NCBI GenBank assembly: GCA_033856515.1
Contig: JAWVEY010000003.1
Coordinates: 62,001 to 126,000 of the forward strand
Direction of reading: 5' to 3'
Length of the DNA: 64,000 bases
Source: JALZKA01 sp033856515
Lineage (GTDB): Bacteria; Actinomycetota; Thermoleophilia; Solirubrobacterales; 70-9
Numbering within the stretch: position 1 is the stretch's first letter; each line of letters starts with the position of its first letter. The notes under the pieces were generated by a model that was not told where the DNA came from, ran no database searches, and was given only the letters and a program-made list of their open reading frames with translations. Both the position numbers and the translations under genes were made by a program. Positions 51,255-60,202 of this stretch are shown one piece after another.

Positions 51255-52655
51255 ATGAGTCGCGCGCTCGCGCGCTTCGATCCCGCCGAGTTCTTCGTCC
51301 CCATCGGCGTCGGCCTCAGCGCGGCGACGCTGGGCGGCCTGGCGGGCGTCGAGCCGAAGCTGGCGGTCGGCGCGGCGCTAGGCATCGCTTTCGCGCTCAT
51401 CACCCTTGCGAACCTGTCCATCGGGGTCGCCGCCTTCACCCTTGTCATGTTCTTCGAGCTCTCGCCCGTCGCCGGCGGGTCCGCCCTCAGCTTCACGAAG
51501 CTTGCGGGGGCGATCCTCGTTCTCTCCTGGATCGCCTCGTTCACCTCGCGGGTGCACGGCCGCAACACGCTTTGGAACCGCCACCCGATTCTGAGCTTCT
51601 CGATCATCGCGTTCTGCGCGTGGGTCACCCTCAGCTTCGTCTGGGCGGAGAAGCCCTCCGTTGTGCCGGCCGAGTCTCTGCGCCTCCTGTTGACGGCGGC
51701 CCTCTTTCTCATCCTCTATGAGGCGATTCGCACTCCGCAACACATCCGAATGGTGCTGGGGGCCTTCATCGCCGGAGCCACTTTTGCCGCCCTCTACGGG
51801 GTCGTCGCGCAACCGGACGCATCCCAGTTCGCCTACGCGGCCGGCTCGGAGGGCCTCAATCGCATCGCCGGCACCGTCGGCGATCCGAACGTACTTGCAG
51901 CCACGCTCGCAGCCGGCCTGATGATCTCTGTTGCGATGGGGGCCGCCCAAGGCCGGTCGTCGATCGTTCGAGTGCTCTGCTTCAGCGCCGCCTTGCTGTG
52001 TCTGGCGGGCGTCTTCCTGACCGGTTCGCGTGGGGGTCTCGTCGCCCTGGCGGGCGCTGTCATCGCCGCGATCGCCCTGGCCCCCCGGCACCGGGCTCTG
52101 GCCCTCCTCGTCGGCATCATGATCTCCGTCGCCGGCACTTACTACTACGCCGACATCGCCCCACAGGCCGCGCGCGACCGCCTGTCCCTTGCGGACGGCG
52201 GCACCGGCAGAACCGACATCTGGAAGGTCGGCTGGCGCATGATCGAAGACAAGCCGCTCACGGGCGTCGGCGCGGCCAACTTCCAGATCTCCTCGATCCA
52301 TTATCTGCTTGCGGAGCCTGGCGCCCTCAAAGACGACACGTACGTGGCCGACAAGCCCGCGGTGGCCCACAACGCCTTCATAAACGTGCTCGCCGAGTAC
52401 GGCATCCCCGGATTGGTCTTCTTCATGATGATCGTGATCGGGTCGATCGCGGCCGCCTATCGCGCTGCTAAGGAGTTCGGCAGACGGAGCGATCCAGGAA
52501 TGGAGCTGATCGCGGTTTCCGTCGCTGTCGCCCTGGTAGCTCTACTGGCAGCGGACATGTTCGTTTCCGAGCACTTCAACAAGCAGCTCTGGCTCCTGAT
52601 GGCGATGTGTCCCGCCATGTTGGCGGTCGCGCGGGGCCAGACGACCGAGGACTAG
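51255..52655 (+). CDS. O-antigen ligase/polysaccharide polymerase
   Basis: The 466-residue membrane protein has about 11 hydrophobic segments and the Wzy_C-type region: FLTGSRGGLVALAGAVIAAIAL, RTDIWKVGWRMIEDKPLTGVGAANFQ, VAHNAFINVLAEYGIPGLVFFMMIV. It would polymerise or ligate undecaprenyl-linked glycan on the outer face. It is coupled to the Wzc-type kinase gene, 3 bp upstream. Its TAG stop is part of a CTAG shared with the convergent FkbM gene. Confidence 0.9.
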   Translation: MSRALARFDPAEFFVPIGVGLSAATLGGLAGVEPKLAVGAALGIAFALITLANLSIGVAAFTLVMFFELSPVAGGSALSFTKLAGAILVLSWIASFTSRVHGRNTLWNRHPILSFSIIAFCAWVTLSFVWAEKPSVVPAESLRLLLTAALFLILYEAIRTPQHIRMVLGAFIAGATFAALYGVVAQPDASQFAYAAGSEGLNRIAGTVGDPNVLAATLAAGLMISVAMGAAQGRSSIVRVLCFSAALLCLAGVFLTGSRGGLVALAGAVIAAIALAPRHRALALLVGIMISVAGTYYYADIAPQAARDRLSLADGGTGRTDIWKVGWRMIEDKPLTGVGAANFQISSIHYLLAEPGALKDDTYVADKPAVAHNAFINVLAEYGIPGLVFFMMIVIGSIAAAYRAAKEFGRRSDPGMELIAVSVAVALVALLAADMFVSEHFNKQLWLLMAMCPAMLAVARGQTTED

Positions 52656-53491
52656 GACGCGTCGCGAATCCCGACGCCCCAGCCGCCGTACGCCGGCTCG
52701 ACCCATGTCCTGAACCCGAAGCCGCGAAGCATTTCGATGCAGTCCGCCTCGTGGAAGCCGTAGTACGGGTGAAACTCGACCTTGATGCAGGCGACCCGAT
52801 CGATCCAGCTCGCGGCCGTTGAAAGCATTCGCGGTTCCGTCCCCTCGATGGTGACCGCCATGTAGTCGATCGCGCCTTCCGGCATGTGCCGTGCCAGCAG
52901 GTCGTCGACGCTCAGTCCCGGGATGGTGATCGTGTCCGCCGGGTCCTTGGGCCCAAGCGGGCGAACCGTGTAGCCCAGCGCCTCGTCGCCCTCGATCACA
53001 AGGTCTGCCGACTCATCCCAGATGGCGGCTTGCACCAACGTGCACCGGTCGCCGAACTGGCCGGCGTTGCGTTTCGCGATCGCGGCGGTCTCAGGATCGG
53101 GCTCGACGCCGAGCAGCCGCGCGTCCGGGTACGCCACCGCGAGCCCGGCCAATCCGCTGCCGCCGTTGGAGCCAAGCTCGACGATCTGCTTCAGCGGGCG
53201 GCCCGCCAGTTCTGACGGCGGGAAGACGATCCTGCCGCGAAAGTTGAAGAAGGCCATGTCCAGATCGGACGTGCCCGGGCGAACCCAGAGAGAGCCGCCC
53301 TCGAGTGCCCGAAGCTCGAGGCTCAGCGGTTCGGGATCAGGCGCGCGCCCGATCAGCCGTCCGAGCTTCATCGCCGCCACGCGACGCCGTCCTTCGAACC
53401 CACGGATCTGCCACATCGCCCAAGCGAACGCCACCAAGCGACTCCATGCGATCGCGAGAACGCGTTTCGTGCGGCTGGCCAGGGAGCGCAA
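52652..53491 (-). CDS. FkbM-family methyltransferase (1)
   Basis: The 279-residue protein has the SAM-binding ELGSNGGSGLAGLAVAYPDARLLGVEPD motif and the FkbM C-terminal pattern VTIEGTEPRML. It starts with WVRPGTSDLD, shared with the FkbM protein at 61404-62213, so the two are paralogues. A membrane-associated segment (VLAIAWSRLVAFAWAMW) lies at the N-terminus. It probably methylates sugars of the glycan. The stop shares a CTAG with the polymerase gene. Confidence 0.88.
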   Translation of the reverse strand: MRSLASRTKRVLAIAWSRLVAFAWAMWQIRGFEGRRRVAAMKLGRLIGRAPDPEPLSLELRALEGGSLWVRPGTSDLDMAFFNFRGRIVFPPSELAGRPLKQIVELGSNGGSGLAGLAVAYPDARLLGVEPDPETAAIAKRNAGQFGDRCTLVQAAIWDESADLVIEGDEALGYTVRPLGPKDPADTITIPGLSVDDLLARHMPEGAIDYMAVTIEGTEPRMLSTAASWIDRVACIKVEFHPYYGFHEADCIEMLRGFGFRTWVEPAYGGWGVGIRDAS

Positions 53492-53535
53492 GCGGGAGAC
53501 TTTAGTCCGCTCTTCGGCACCGTAGGATCGCCGCC

Positions 53536-54369
53536 GTGGAGCGGGTCCGGAATGCAGCTGCGAACAACCGTGCCGTGCGCATGCTGTACAGGCTCGGCGC
53601 CATCTTCCGTAGCCGCGGCGCGATCCGGCACAGGCCGCGCCAGAGTCTGAGATACGTCTTCAAGAGCAAGGACGTGATGCATTTCACGTACGAACTCGAA
53701 AACGAAGCGGCGATGGCCTCCTGGCTCGGTGAGGCGTTGAGCGTGCCTCCGGCGGAGGTAACGGCGCTATTCGACGAGCTCCGGGACGACGCGTGGCTTC
53801 ATGAGGGGATTGCGGAGCGACTCCGGGCACACCCCCGGCGCGATGACGACGTCCACTACGGCTACCGGCTCGCCACCTACGCGATCGTCCGTCTCACATC
53901 TCCCCGCGTCGCGGCAGAGCTCGGAACGCACGATGGGCTACAGACGGCGATGTTGCTGCGAGCGCTCGAGCGCAACGGCGAGGGCGGAGCCGCGGGCACG
54001 CTCATGTCCTTCGATTTGAATCCCGACAGTGGCTGGCTCGTCCCCTCAGAGCTCAAGGAGAATCTGGTTCATGTGGTTGGCGACCTGGCTGAGACGTTTG
54101 GTCCGGCACTGCGAGAGGACGGCGTCGACTTCCTCATGCAGGACATCGGACACGCCTATCCCGGCAATCGGGGCATGTACGCGGAAGCGGCCGATGCGGC
54201 GAATAGGAGCCTGCACGTATTCGCCGAGGTCGATTCCGAGACGGATCTCCTAGAAGTCGCAAACGAGCGAAACGCCCGGTATTCCAGCTTCTCAGAAGAG
54301 CCGCTCGACCATTTCTGGCACGGCCAGCGCTGGGGTCTCGCTTCGTTCGAGCGGCGCGCCGACGACTAG
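53536..54369 (+). CDS. Class I SAM-dependent methyltransferase
   Basis: The 277-residue protein has a Methyltransf_24-like SAM-binding motif (RVAAELGTHDGLQTAMLLRAL) and FLMQDIGHAYPGN as the acidic loop. The N-terminal 100 residues are basic, then helical. It starts with GTG at 53536, 45 bp from the divergent FkbM gene. The target may be a glycan sugar. Its stop also ends in the CTAG shared with the deacetylase-like gene. Confidence 0.8.
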   Translation: MERVRNAAANNRAVRMLYRLGAIFRSRGAIRHRPRQSLRYVFKSKDVMHFTYELENEAAMASWLGEALSVPPAEVTALFDELRDDAWLHEGIAERLRAHPRRDDDVHYGYRLATYAIVRLTSPRVAAELGTHDGLQTAMLLRALERNGEGGAAGTLMSFDLNPDSGWLVPSELKENLVHVVGDLAETFGPALREDGVDFLMQDIGHAYPGNRGMYAEAADAANRSLHVFAEVDSETDLLEVANERNARYSSFSEEPLDHFWHGQRWGLASFERRADD

Positions 54370-55649
54370 GTGACCAGTTGTCCCGTTCGTACCGGTGTGG
54401 GCGCGTGGTTCTCCCACGCCGAGAACATTTCGCTTGATCCGACCCACTTGACGCCGGCAAGTGCAGCCAGCCTGAAGATGTCGCGCTCGAGGACCAGGCG
54501 CGCCGCATTGAGTGGCCCGCCCATGGTTTCCCGCCTGTCGTCCAGCGAGAGCCCATGCATCGTTAGAACGGGCGGCAGGCCCGCCTCGGCCAGGGCGGCA
54601 ACTGGCCGAAAGTCGACTCCGTTGAGGCCGGGCAGCGCGCCGACCAACGTCTCCGTCAGCGCGCCGTCTTCAATCAACGGCCCTGGTGAGGGGCGTTCCC
54701 AGCATGGAAGGCCTCGCGCCTCGGCAGCAGTTCGAGTCCCCGGGCTGTAGTCCCAGGCAACTGCGACGAACGAGTGGGGCTCGCCAAGATTGGCCCGCTG
54801 CCACTCGACCACGCGGTCGAGCACATCGCCGGCCGTCTCTTCGTCGAGCTCCGCATACTCGCGGAAGTTCGTGCGTCCGTCGGCCAGATCCTCGGGCACG
54901 AGGCCCAGCAGCCCGTGGCAGACCGGTTCGACCACTCCGGCGGCCACGCCGTCCCGAAGCTCAGAGATCGATTGCGGCCACACCGTCTCAAGGGGGACGC
55001 GCTCCCCATCAAGCAAGGCCTCGCACGAGGTGGCGAGATTGAGCACGTTGCAGTTCGCCGCGAACTTCTCTCGCAGGAGCTTTGCGCGCCGCGCCTGCTT
55101 GCGATCGGACTTCGCCACCCCGTCGAGCTGAAACTCGGCGGTCCCAGGAAAATCATCGAGCCGGATGCACCCCACCGGTGGGAGCTTGGTGAGGCGCGAG
55201 CCACCCGTGGCCTCGAGGAAATTGCCGATGGCCTCGAGGGCCCAGCTCAGGTGCAGCGTGCCCCAGCCCCCGTCCGGTCCGCAGCCCAGGGTCAAAATGC
55301 CATGAGCTTCGGCAGCATGGACTCCGATCGAGGACTCGAGCACTCCATGCTCAGCCTGCAAGACGGTGAACTCACCGGCCAAGGAGTAGCCAGGAAACCG
55401 CGCTACTCCATCGACCTTCTTACTTGCCGGAACGGGCCCGAACCCTGCCTGGGGCGAGCCGGCGAGGATCACAGCGCCCGCGAGGCGCCCCTCTGCGACA
55501 TGCTCCGTGAGGGCGAAGGCTTCCCGAGCCACACCAACGCCGACACCGCCCAAAGGCCTCGCCTCGTCGCTCCATGAAAGCTGCCAAAGCCATGCAAGCG
55601 CCTCAGTGAAGCGACGCGCGGGGGATGCTGCGGATACCCAGAGGTCCAT
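54366..55649 (-). CDS. Polysaccharide-deacetylase-like protein (degenerate motifs)
   Basis: The 427-residue protein contains VGCIRLDDFPGTAEF, which resembles the HLDD/RFDDG catalytic start of NodB- and DUF2334-type deacetylases. Near the middle PVCHGLLGLV stands where a metal-binding His motif would be, and later LTMHGLSLDDRRE. Several motif residues differ, so activity is uncertain. It lies between methyltransferase genes in the glycan locus. ATG 55649 (MDLWVSAASP) or 55661 (MLRQMD) fit best; both lie in a 13-bp hairpin. Identification is tentative. Confidence 0.55.
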   Translation of the reverse strand: MDLWVSAASPARRFTEALAWLWQLSWSDEARPLGGVGVGVAREAFALTEHVAEGRLAGAVILAGSPQAGFGPVPASKKVDGVARFPGYSLAGEFTVLQAEHGVLESSIGVHAAEAHGILTLGCGPDGGWGTLHLSWALEAIGNFLEATGGSRLTKLPPVGCIRLDDFPGTAEFQLDGVAKSDRKQARRAKLLREKFAANCNVLNLATSCEALLDGERVPLETVWPQSISELRDGVAAGVVEPVCHGLLGLVPEDLADGRTNFREYAELDEETAGDVLDRVVEWQRANLGEPHSFVAVAWDYSPGTRTAAEARGLPCWERPSPGPLIEDGALTETLVGALPGLNGVDFRPVAALAEAGLPPVLTMHGLSLDDRRETMGGPLNAARLVLERDIFRLAALAGVKWVGSSEMFSAWENHAPTPVRTGQLVT

Positions 55650-55666
55650 CTGACGCAGCATCCCCC
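55620..55666 (-). promoter_or_regulatory. 13-bp hairpin masking the ribosome site of the deacetylase-like gene
   Basis: GGGGGATGCTGCG (55620-55632) and CGCAGCATCCCCC (55654-55666) are perfect complements with a 21-base loop. On the minus strand the first arm carries the GGGGG ribosome site and one ATG, while a second ATG (55649) lies in the loop. Pairing would block ribosome entry. Confidence 0.5.
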
Positions 55667-55730
55667 TTTTGGAACCTGGGCGAACCAACCGTGCCCGCGT
55701 TCCAGGTAACGCAGTACCGCAAATCGGGAC

Positions 55731-56525
55731 GTGTGGAAGGATCTCGCCGTGGGCGTGAATTCAATGATCCGGGCGCGTCTCACCCGCAGCCCACGCCTCT
55801 ACAGCGTCGCCCGACGAGGCGCGATCCTGGGCCGGTATGCCCGCAAGCGCGTCCACGAGCCCGATTTCGAGTTCTTCCGCGGCCGCGGCGACGGCACCGG
55901 CCTGCTCCTCGACATCGGCGCCAACGCCGGCCAGTCCGCCCTCTCCTTCCGCGCCGTGAACAAGGGTCCGATTCTCTCGATCGAGCCCAACCCCGGACAC
56001 GAGCGGGACCTGAAGCTCGTCGCCAGGATCATCAAGGACTTCGAGTACCGGATGTGCGCGGTTGGAGCTGAGGCCGGCAGAGCGACGCTGTACGTGCCGA
56101 TCTACGGGCGCATCGAGCTGACCGGCGAGGCCTCGCTCCTGGCGGACGACGCGGCGCGCGGCTTCTGGGTCGAGTCGCATACCGCCGACGACGCGTCCGA
56201 GCTGGAGCTTCGCGAGATCGACGTCGAGGTCGTCCGTATCGATGACCTGGATCTGGCGCCGGCCTGGGTCAAGATCGACGTCGAGGGTGCCGAGATGGAA
56301 GCGCTTCGCGGCATGGAGAAGACGCTCTCCGAGCACCGCCCCGTGCTCATGGTGGAAGGCTCAGACACCTCATACGGGGCGCTCAAGCCGTGGCTTGCCG
56401 AGCGCGGCTACGAGCCGTTCGGCTTCGACGCTGAGACTCGAGAGCTGTTCGAGAAGGGCGACGTCCCCACCCTCAACATCTTCTTCATCCATGCCGAGGA
56501 TCCGCTGCGCCGCTCAGGCGGATAG
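55731..56525 (+). CDS. FkbM-family methyltransferase (2)
   Basis: The 264-residue protein has LLLDIGANAGQSALSFRAVN as the SAM-binding motif and WVKIDVEGAEMEALRGM, the FkbM hallmark. It is a different branch from the WVRPGTSDLD pair. Start at GTG 55731 is assumed; GTG 55746 and ATG 55764 are possible. Its end overlaps the convergent glycosyltransferase gene by 12 bp. Likely substrate: a sugar of the surface glycan. Confidence 0.88.
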   Translation: MWKDLAVGVNSMIRARLTRSPRLYSVARRGAILGRYARKRVHEPDFEFFRGRGDGTGLLLDIGANAGQSALSFRAVNKGPILSIEPNPGHERDLKLVARIIKDFEYRMCAVGAEAGRATLYVPIYGRIELTGEASLLADDAARGFWVESHTADDASELELREIDVEVVRIDDLDLAPAWVKIDVEGAEMEALRGMEKTLSEHRPVLMVEGSDTSYGALKPWLAERGYEPFGFDAETRELFEKGDVPTLNIFFIHAEDPLRRSGG

Positions 56526-57662
56526 GTCCTCGTAGAGCTCCTCGAGCCTCCGAGCCCAGACCGCGATGTCGTACTCGGCGCGCTGGCGCTCGCGCCCGGC
56601 TTGCCCCAGCCGTGCGGCTAGGGCATCATCGTCCAAGACGCGGGCGATGCCGTCCGCCAGCTCCACATGGTCGCGCGGAGGGACGAAGACGGCGCCGCCG
56701 TCTCCCAGAAGCTCCGGGAGCCCGCCCACCCGAGTCGCAACGACCGGGAGGCCGGCGCGCATGTACTCCATGACGGACAGCGGGCCGCCCTCGAAGTCCG
56801 AGCAGCAGACCGCAACGTCCAGGGCCGCGAGCAGCGACGGGACGTCCTCGGTTGCACCGACGAGATCCACCACACCCTCGAGCCCGAGCGTCGCGATCTG
56901 TGCTTCGAGCCGTGCGCGCTCGTCTCCCTCGCCCGCGACGAGCACCCTGAGGGCCGGGACCCGCTCGCGCAGCGCGGCCGCCGCCTCGACGAGCGTCTCA
57001 AAGGACTTCTCGGGGCGCAGGTGGCCGACGGTCCCAACCACGCGGTCGGAGTCCGCGAGGCCGAGCTTCGCCCGCGCCTCCGCCTTCGGGGGAGGCTCGA
57101 CAGCGGTGATGCCGTTGGGGATGACGACGATGTCATCGGGATCGAGGCCTTCGGATTCCACCATTAGTGTGCGCCCCGTCTCCGACACTGCGATGAAGGC
57201 GTCCGAACCGCGGGCGATCACGTGCCGGTCGATCAACGCCCGTGAGCGGCCGCCGTCATAGGCCCACATGTGCTCATGCGCGACCACGACCGGCACCCGG
57301 CAGAGCCGCCCGAGGACGACCGCCCAGACGTTCGAGCCGAACATGTGCCCGTGGATCACGTCCACCCCCTCCGAGCGAAGCACCTTCGTGAGGGGGCGCC
57401 ACGCGCCAAGCGAGAGCGTGCTCTTGCGCTCGAGCCCGATCACGCGTACTCCGTCGCGCTCGAGGCCCTCGATGAGCCCCGCCGCGGGCTGCTTGGAGCG
57501 ATGCTCGGGATCGAACCGCGTGATGCAGAGGATGCGGTCGAATCGCTCGGGATCGAGGAGGCGCGCGTTCTCGACCGCGAGGCGCTCACCGCCGCCCGGA
57601 TTGAGCAGGCTGTCCACGAGAACGACGACACCGAGCTTTCGCTCTGCGCGGGAGCGGTTCAT
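56514..57662 (-). CDS. Glycosyltransferase family 4 enzyme (1)
   Basis: The 382-residue GT4 protein has VVVLVDSLLNPGGGERLAVENARLL at the acceptor domain and the donor-binding part GTVGHLRPEKSFETLVEAAAALRE, then SDFEGGPLSVMEYMRAGLPVVATRVGGLPELL with the conserved Glu residues. Such enzymes use nucleotide sugars with retention. It is divergent from the flippase gene (31 bp apart). ATG 57662 is chosen; the long frame upstream is antisense to the flippase gene. Confidence 0.92.
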   Translation of the reverse strand: MNRSRAERKLGVVVLVDSLLNPGGGERLAVENARLLDPERFDRILCITRFDPEHRSKQPAAGLIEGLERDGVRVIGLERKSTLSLGAWRPLTKVLRSEGVDVIHGHMFGSNVWAVVLGRLCRVPVVVAHEHMWAYDGGRSRALIDRHVIARGSDAFIAVSETGRTLMVESEGLDPDDIVVIPNGITAVEPPPKAEARAKLGLADSDRVVGTVGHLRPEKSFETLVEAAAALRERVPALRVLVAGEGDERARLEAQIATLGLEGVVDLVGATEDVPSLLAALDVAVCCSDFEGGPLSVMEYMRAGLPVVATRVGGLPELLGDGGAVFVPPRDHVELADGIARVLDDDALAARLGQAGRERQRAEYDIAVWARRLEELYEDLSA

Positions 57663-57692
57663 TCCCGCGGGAGCGTATGGGACGCTTGAGAC

Positions 57693-59243
57693 GTGAGCGA
57701 GCCAGGACGCGAGGGGCCGAACCCACCACAGGAGGTCCCCGCAGGCCTCGCTGGAACCGTGTTGCGCGGCGCCGGGCTCGGAGGTTTGGGCTATGGCACC
57801 TCCCAGGCGCTCACGCTCGGCATCTACATCGTCCTCGCGCGCCTGATCACGCCGGAGGAGTTCGGCGACTTCGCTGCGGCCACCGTCCTCATCGGGTTCA
57901 CCCTCCTCGTGACGGAGACGGGAATGATGTCCGCCATCGTCCAACGGCGAAGCCGCGTCGAGGAGGCGGCCAATACCGCGTTCCTGGCGACGCTCGTGAG
58001 CGGGATCGCCTTCACCGGCATCCTCTTCGCTCTTGCCCCGCTGGTAGGGAACTTCTTCAACTCTGACGAAGTTCAGGAGCTCGCCGCAGCCACCAGCGGG
58101 TTGATCTTGCTGCGCACCGTCAACGCCGTTCCAGACGGAATCCTGTGGCGGCAGTTCTCCTTCCTTCGCCGGCTGATCATCGAGCCTGCGCAGGCCCTGG
58201 CGTTCGGCATAGCGGCGATCCTTTGCGCCACCTCGGACCTGGGTGCGTGGTCGCTTGTCGCCGGCCAGTACGCGAGCCATGGCGTCGAGGTGATCCTGGT
58301 CTGGACGCTCGCCCGCTGGCGGCCACGGCCGCGCATGGCGTCGTTCGGAATGTGGCGGGAGCTGGTGGGCTACGGGCGCCACGTCTTCCTCGCAACCACG
58401 ATCCTCCGCGCGGGTGAGCAGTCAGACGCAGTCATCGTTGGAAAGATTCTTGGCGCGGAGCCCCTCGGGCAGTTCCGGTACGCGTACCGCGTCGCGTCGA
58501 CCCCCTTCCTGCTCATCTTGGCCGCAGCTTCCTTCTCCCTGTTCCCCGCTTTCGCGCGAATCGCCCACGACGCCGAGCGGATGAGCGCGGCCTTCCTGCG
58601 CTCGCTGCGCTGGATGATGGCCATCGCCGCGCCCGCCGGCCTGTTCCTGGTCGCGCTCGGCCTGCAATTGACCGTCCTCGTCTTTGGCGATGTCTGGCGC
58701 CCGGCCGGTTACGCGGCGATGGCGATGGCCGGATTCGCCGTGGGCGGCGCCGTGACGTCGCTCGTCTCTGAGCTTCTGCGCTCCCAGGAACGCCCGGCGG
58801 CCCTGACCCCGATGCATGCCACGACCGCGGTCGGGACGATTGTTTCAATGGCTCTCCTCGCTCAGATCAGCCTCACGGCAGCAGCGGCTGGTCTCACGAT
58901 CGGCCCTCTTTTGGGTGCCGCGTACGGTCTACGCGTGGCGCACAGGATCACGGGGCTCGGGATTAGGCGACTGCTGGACGCGATTGTGCGGCCCCTCGTG
59001 GCCGCTGGGGTGATGGCAGGGGCAGTGCTCGCGCTCGACCGGCTCTTGATCGACGCCGCCGACAAGGCCACTTTCGCCGGCCTCGCTTGGGTGGCCGTCG
59101 AAACTCTGATTGCCGCGGTGATCTACCTGATCGCCCTCCGCATCACCTCCCCTGCGACTGCAAAAGACATCGGCGGAGTGGCGCGCGGGGGGCTTTCAGG
59201 GCTGCGCGACCGGATTGGGTCTCCCGCGAAGGAGGGTCTGTGA
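57693..59243 (+). CDS. Polysaccharide flippase (MOP/Wzx-type)
   Basis: The 516-residue protein has about 14 hydrophobic segments and the flippase pattern GLGGLGYGTSQALTLGIYIVLARLITPEEFGDFAAATVLIGF. It would turn lipid-linked oligosaccharide across the membrane for the Wzy-type polymerase encoded at 51.3 kb. GTG 57693 start. It begins a run of four genes each overlapping the next by 4 bp. Confidence 0.93.
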   Translation: MSEPGREGPNPPQEVPAGLAGTVLRGAGLGGLGYGTSQALTLGIYIVLARLITPEEFGDFAAATVLIGFTLLVTETGMMSAIVQRRSRVEEAANTAFLATLVSGIAFTGILFALAPLVGNFFNSDEVQELAAATSGLILLRTVNAVPDGILWRQFSFLRRLIIEPAQALAFGIAAILCATSDLGAWSLVAGQYASHGVEVILVWTLARWRPRPRMASFGMWRELVGYGRHVFLATTILRAGEQSDAVIVGKILGAEPLGQFRYAYRVASTPFLLILAAASFSLFPAFARIAHDAERMSAAFLRSLRWMMAIAAPAGLFLVALGLQLTVLVFGDVWRPAGYAAMAMAGFAVGGAVTSLVSELLRSQERPAALTPMHATTAVGTIVSMALLAQISLTAAAAGLTIGPLLGAAYGLRVAHRITGLGIRRLLDAIVRPLVAAGVMAGAVLALDRLLIDAADKATFAGLAWVAVETLIAAVIYLIALRITSPATAKDIGGVARGGLSGLRDRIGSPAKEGL

Positions 59244-60202
59244 GCGCTACTCCCGCCTTCTCGGTCGTAGTTCCCGCGTACAACGCGACCCGCACGATCA
59301 GCGCCACGATCGGATCGATCCTGCGCCAGAGCCGATCGGACCTGGAGTTGATCGTCGTCGACGACGGCTCGAGCGACGGGACCTCGGACCTGGTTCGCGA
59401 ACTGGGGCTCGGTGACGATCGGCTGCGCCTGGTCGAGCAGCCGAACAAGGGCACGGCCGGCGCGCGCAACACCGGCATCGCCGAAGCGCGAGCGGACCTG
59501 ATCGCGTTCCTCGACAACGACGACATGTGGATGCCGCAATACCTCGAGCGGATGGAGGCTGCGCTCGCGAAAGCTCCGGAGGCGGGCTTCGGCTACACGG
59601 ACGCCTGGGTCCTGAACGACGCCACGGGGCGCATCCGCAAGAAGCCGTCGCTGGAGCATCATCCCCCGATTCCCGATCCCGCTTCGCCCGGCGACCTCCT
59701 CGCGCGGTTCCTGACTGGCCTCAACTTCGTGATGAGCTCGACGACGGTGCGCCGCGAAGTGCTCGAGGCCACGAACGGCTTCGACGAGCGAATTCGCGGC
59801 GCCGACGATTTCGACCTCTGGATCAGGATCGCCGCGAAGGGATACGACGCCGTCCGCGCGGACGGCATCAACCTCGTCCAACGCGACCGTTCCGACTCGC
59901 AATCGAAAGACCTGCCGATGATGATCGAGAACGCGCGCGCGGTCCTTCGCAACGCGGCTGCCAACGACGACCTTTCCGAGGCCGACATGGCGACCGCCAG
60001 CGCCTCGGTCGAGGAGCTTGGCCGCTTCCTCGAGACCCTCTCGGGAGAGCGCAAAGCGTCCGCGCTCGCATGGCGCCTCCGGCGCCGCTTGGCGCCCATG
60101 CGCCAGCGCATGACGCGCGACCGAATATTCATGGCCGAGCTGCCCCCCGAGATCGCGGACGCCCTCCCCGAGCTCTTGGGCACGGATCGGAGCGAGGCAT
60201 GA
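59240..60202 (+). CDS. Glycosyltransferase family 2 enzyme
   Basis: The 320-residue protein has the GT-A start FSVVVPAYNATRTISATIGSILRQS, DDGSSDGTSDLV, and the DxD-type FLDNDDMW motif (Asp-Asn-Asp-Asp) with RGADDFDLWIRI near the catalytic base. It transfers a sugar from a nucleotide donor. GTG 59240 overlaps the flippase stop by 4 bp. The C-terminal 80 residues are helical and may bind the membrane. Confidence 0.92.
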   Translation: MSATPAFSVVVPAYNATRTISATIGSILRQSRSDLELIVVDDGSSDGTSDLVRELGLGDDRLRLVEQPNKGTAGARNTGIAEARADLIAFLDNDDMWMPQYLERMEAALAKAPEAGFGYTDAWVLNDATGRIRKKPSLEHHPPIPDPASPGDLLARFLTGLNFVMSSTTVRREVLEATNGFDERIRGADDFDLWIRIAAKGYDAVRADGINLVQRDRSDSQSKDLPMMIENARAVLRNAAANDDLSEADMATASASVEELGRFLETLSGERKASALAWRLRRRLAPMRQRMTRDRIFMAELPPEIADALPELLGTDRSEA

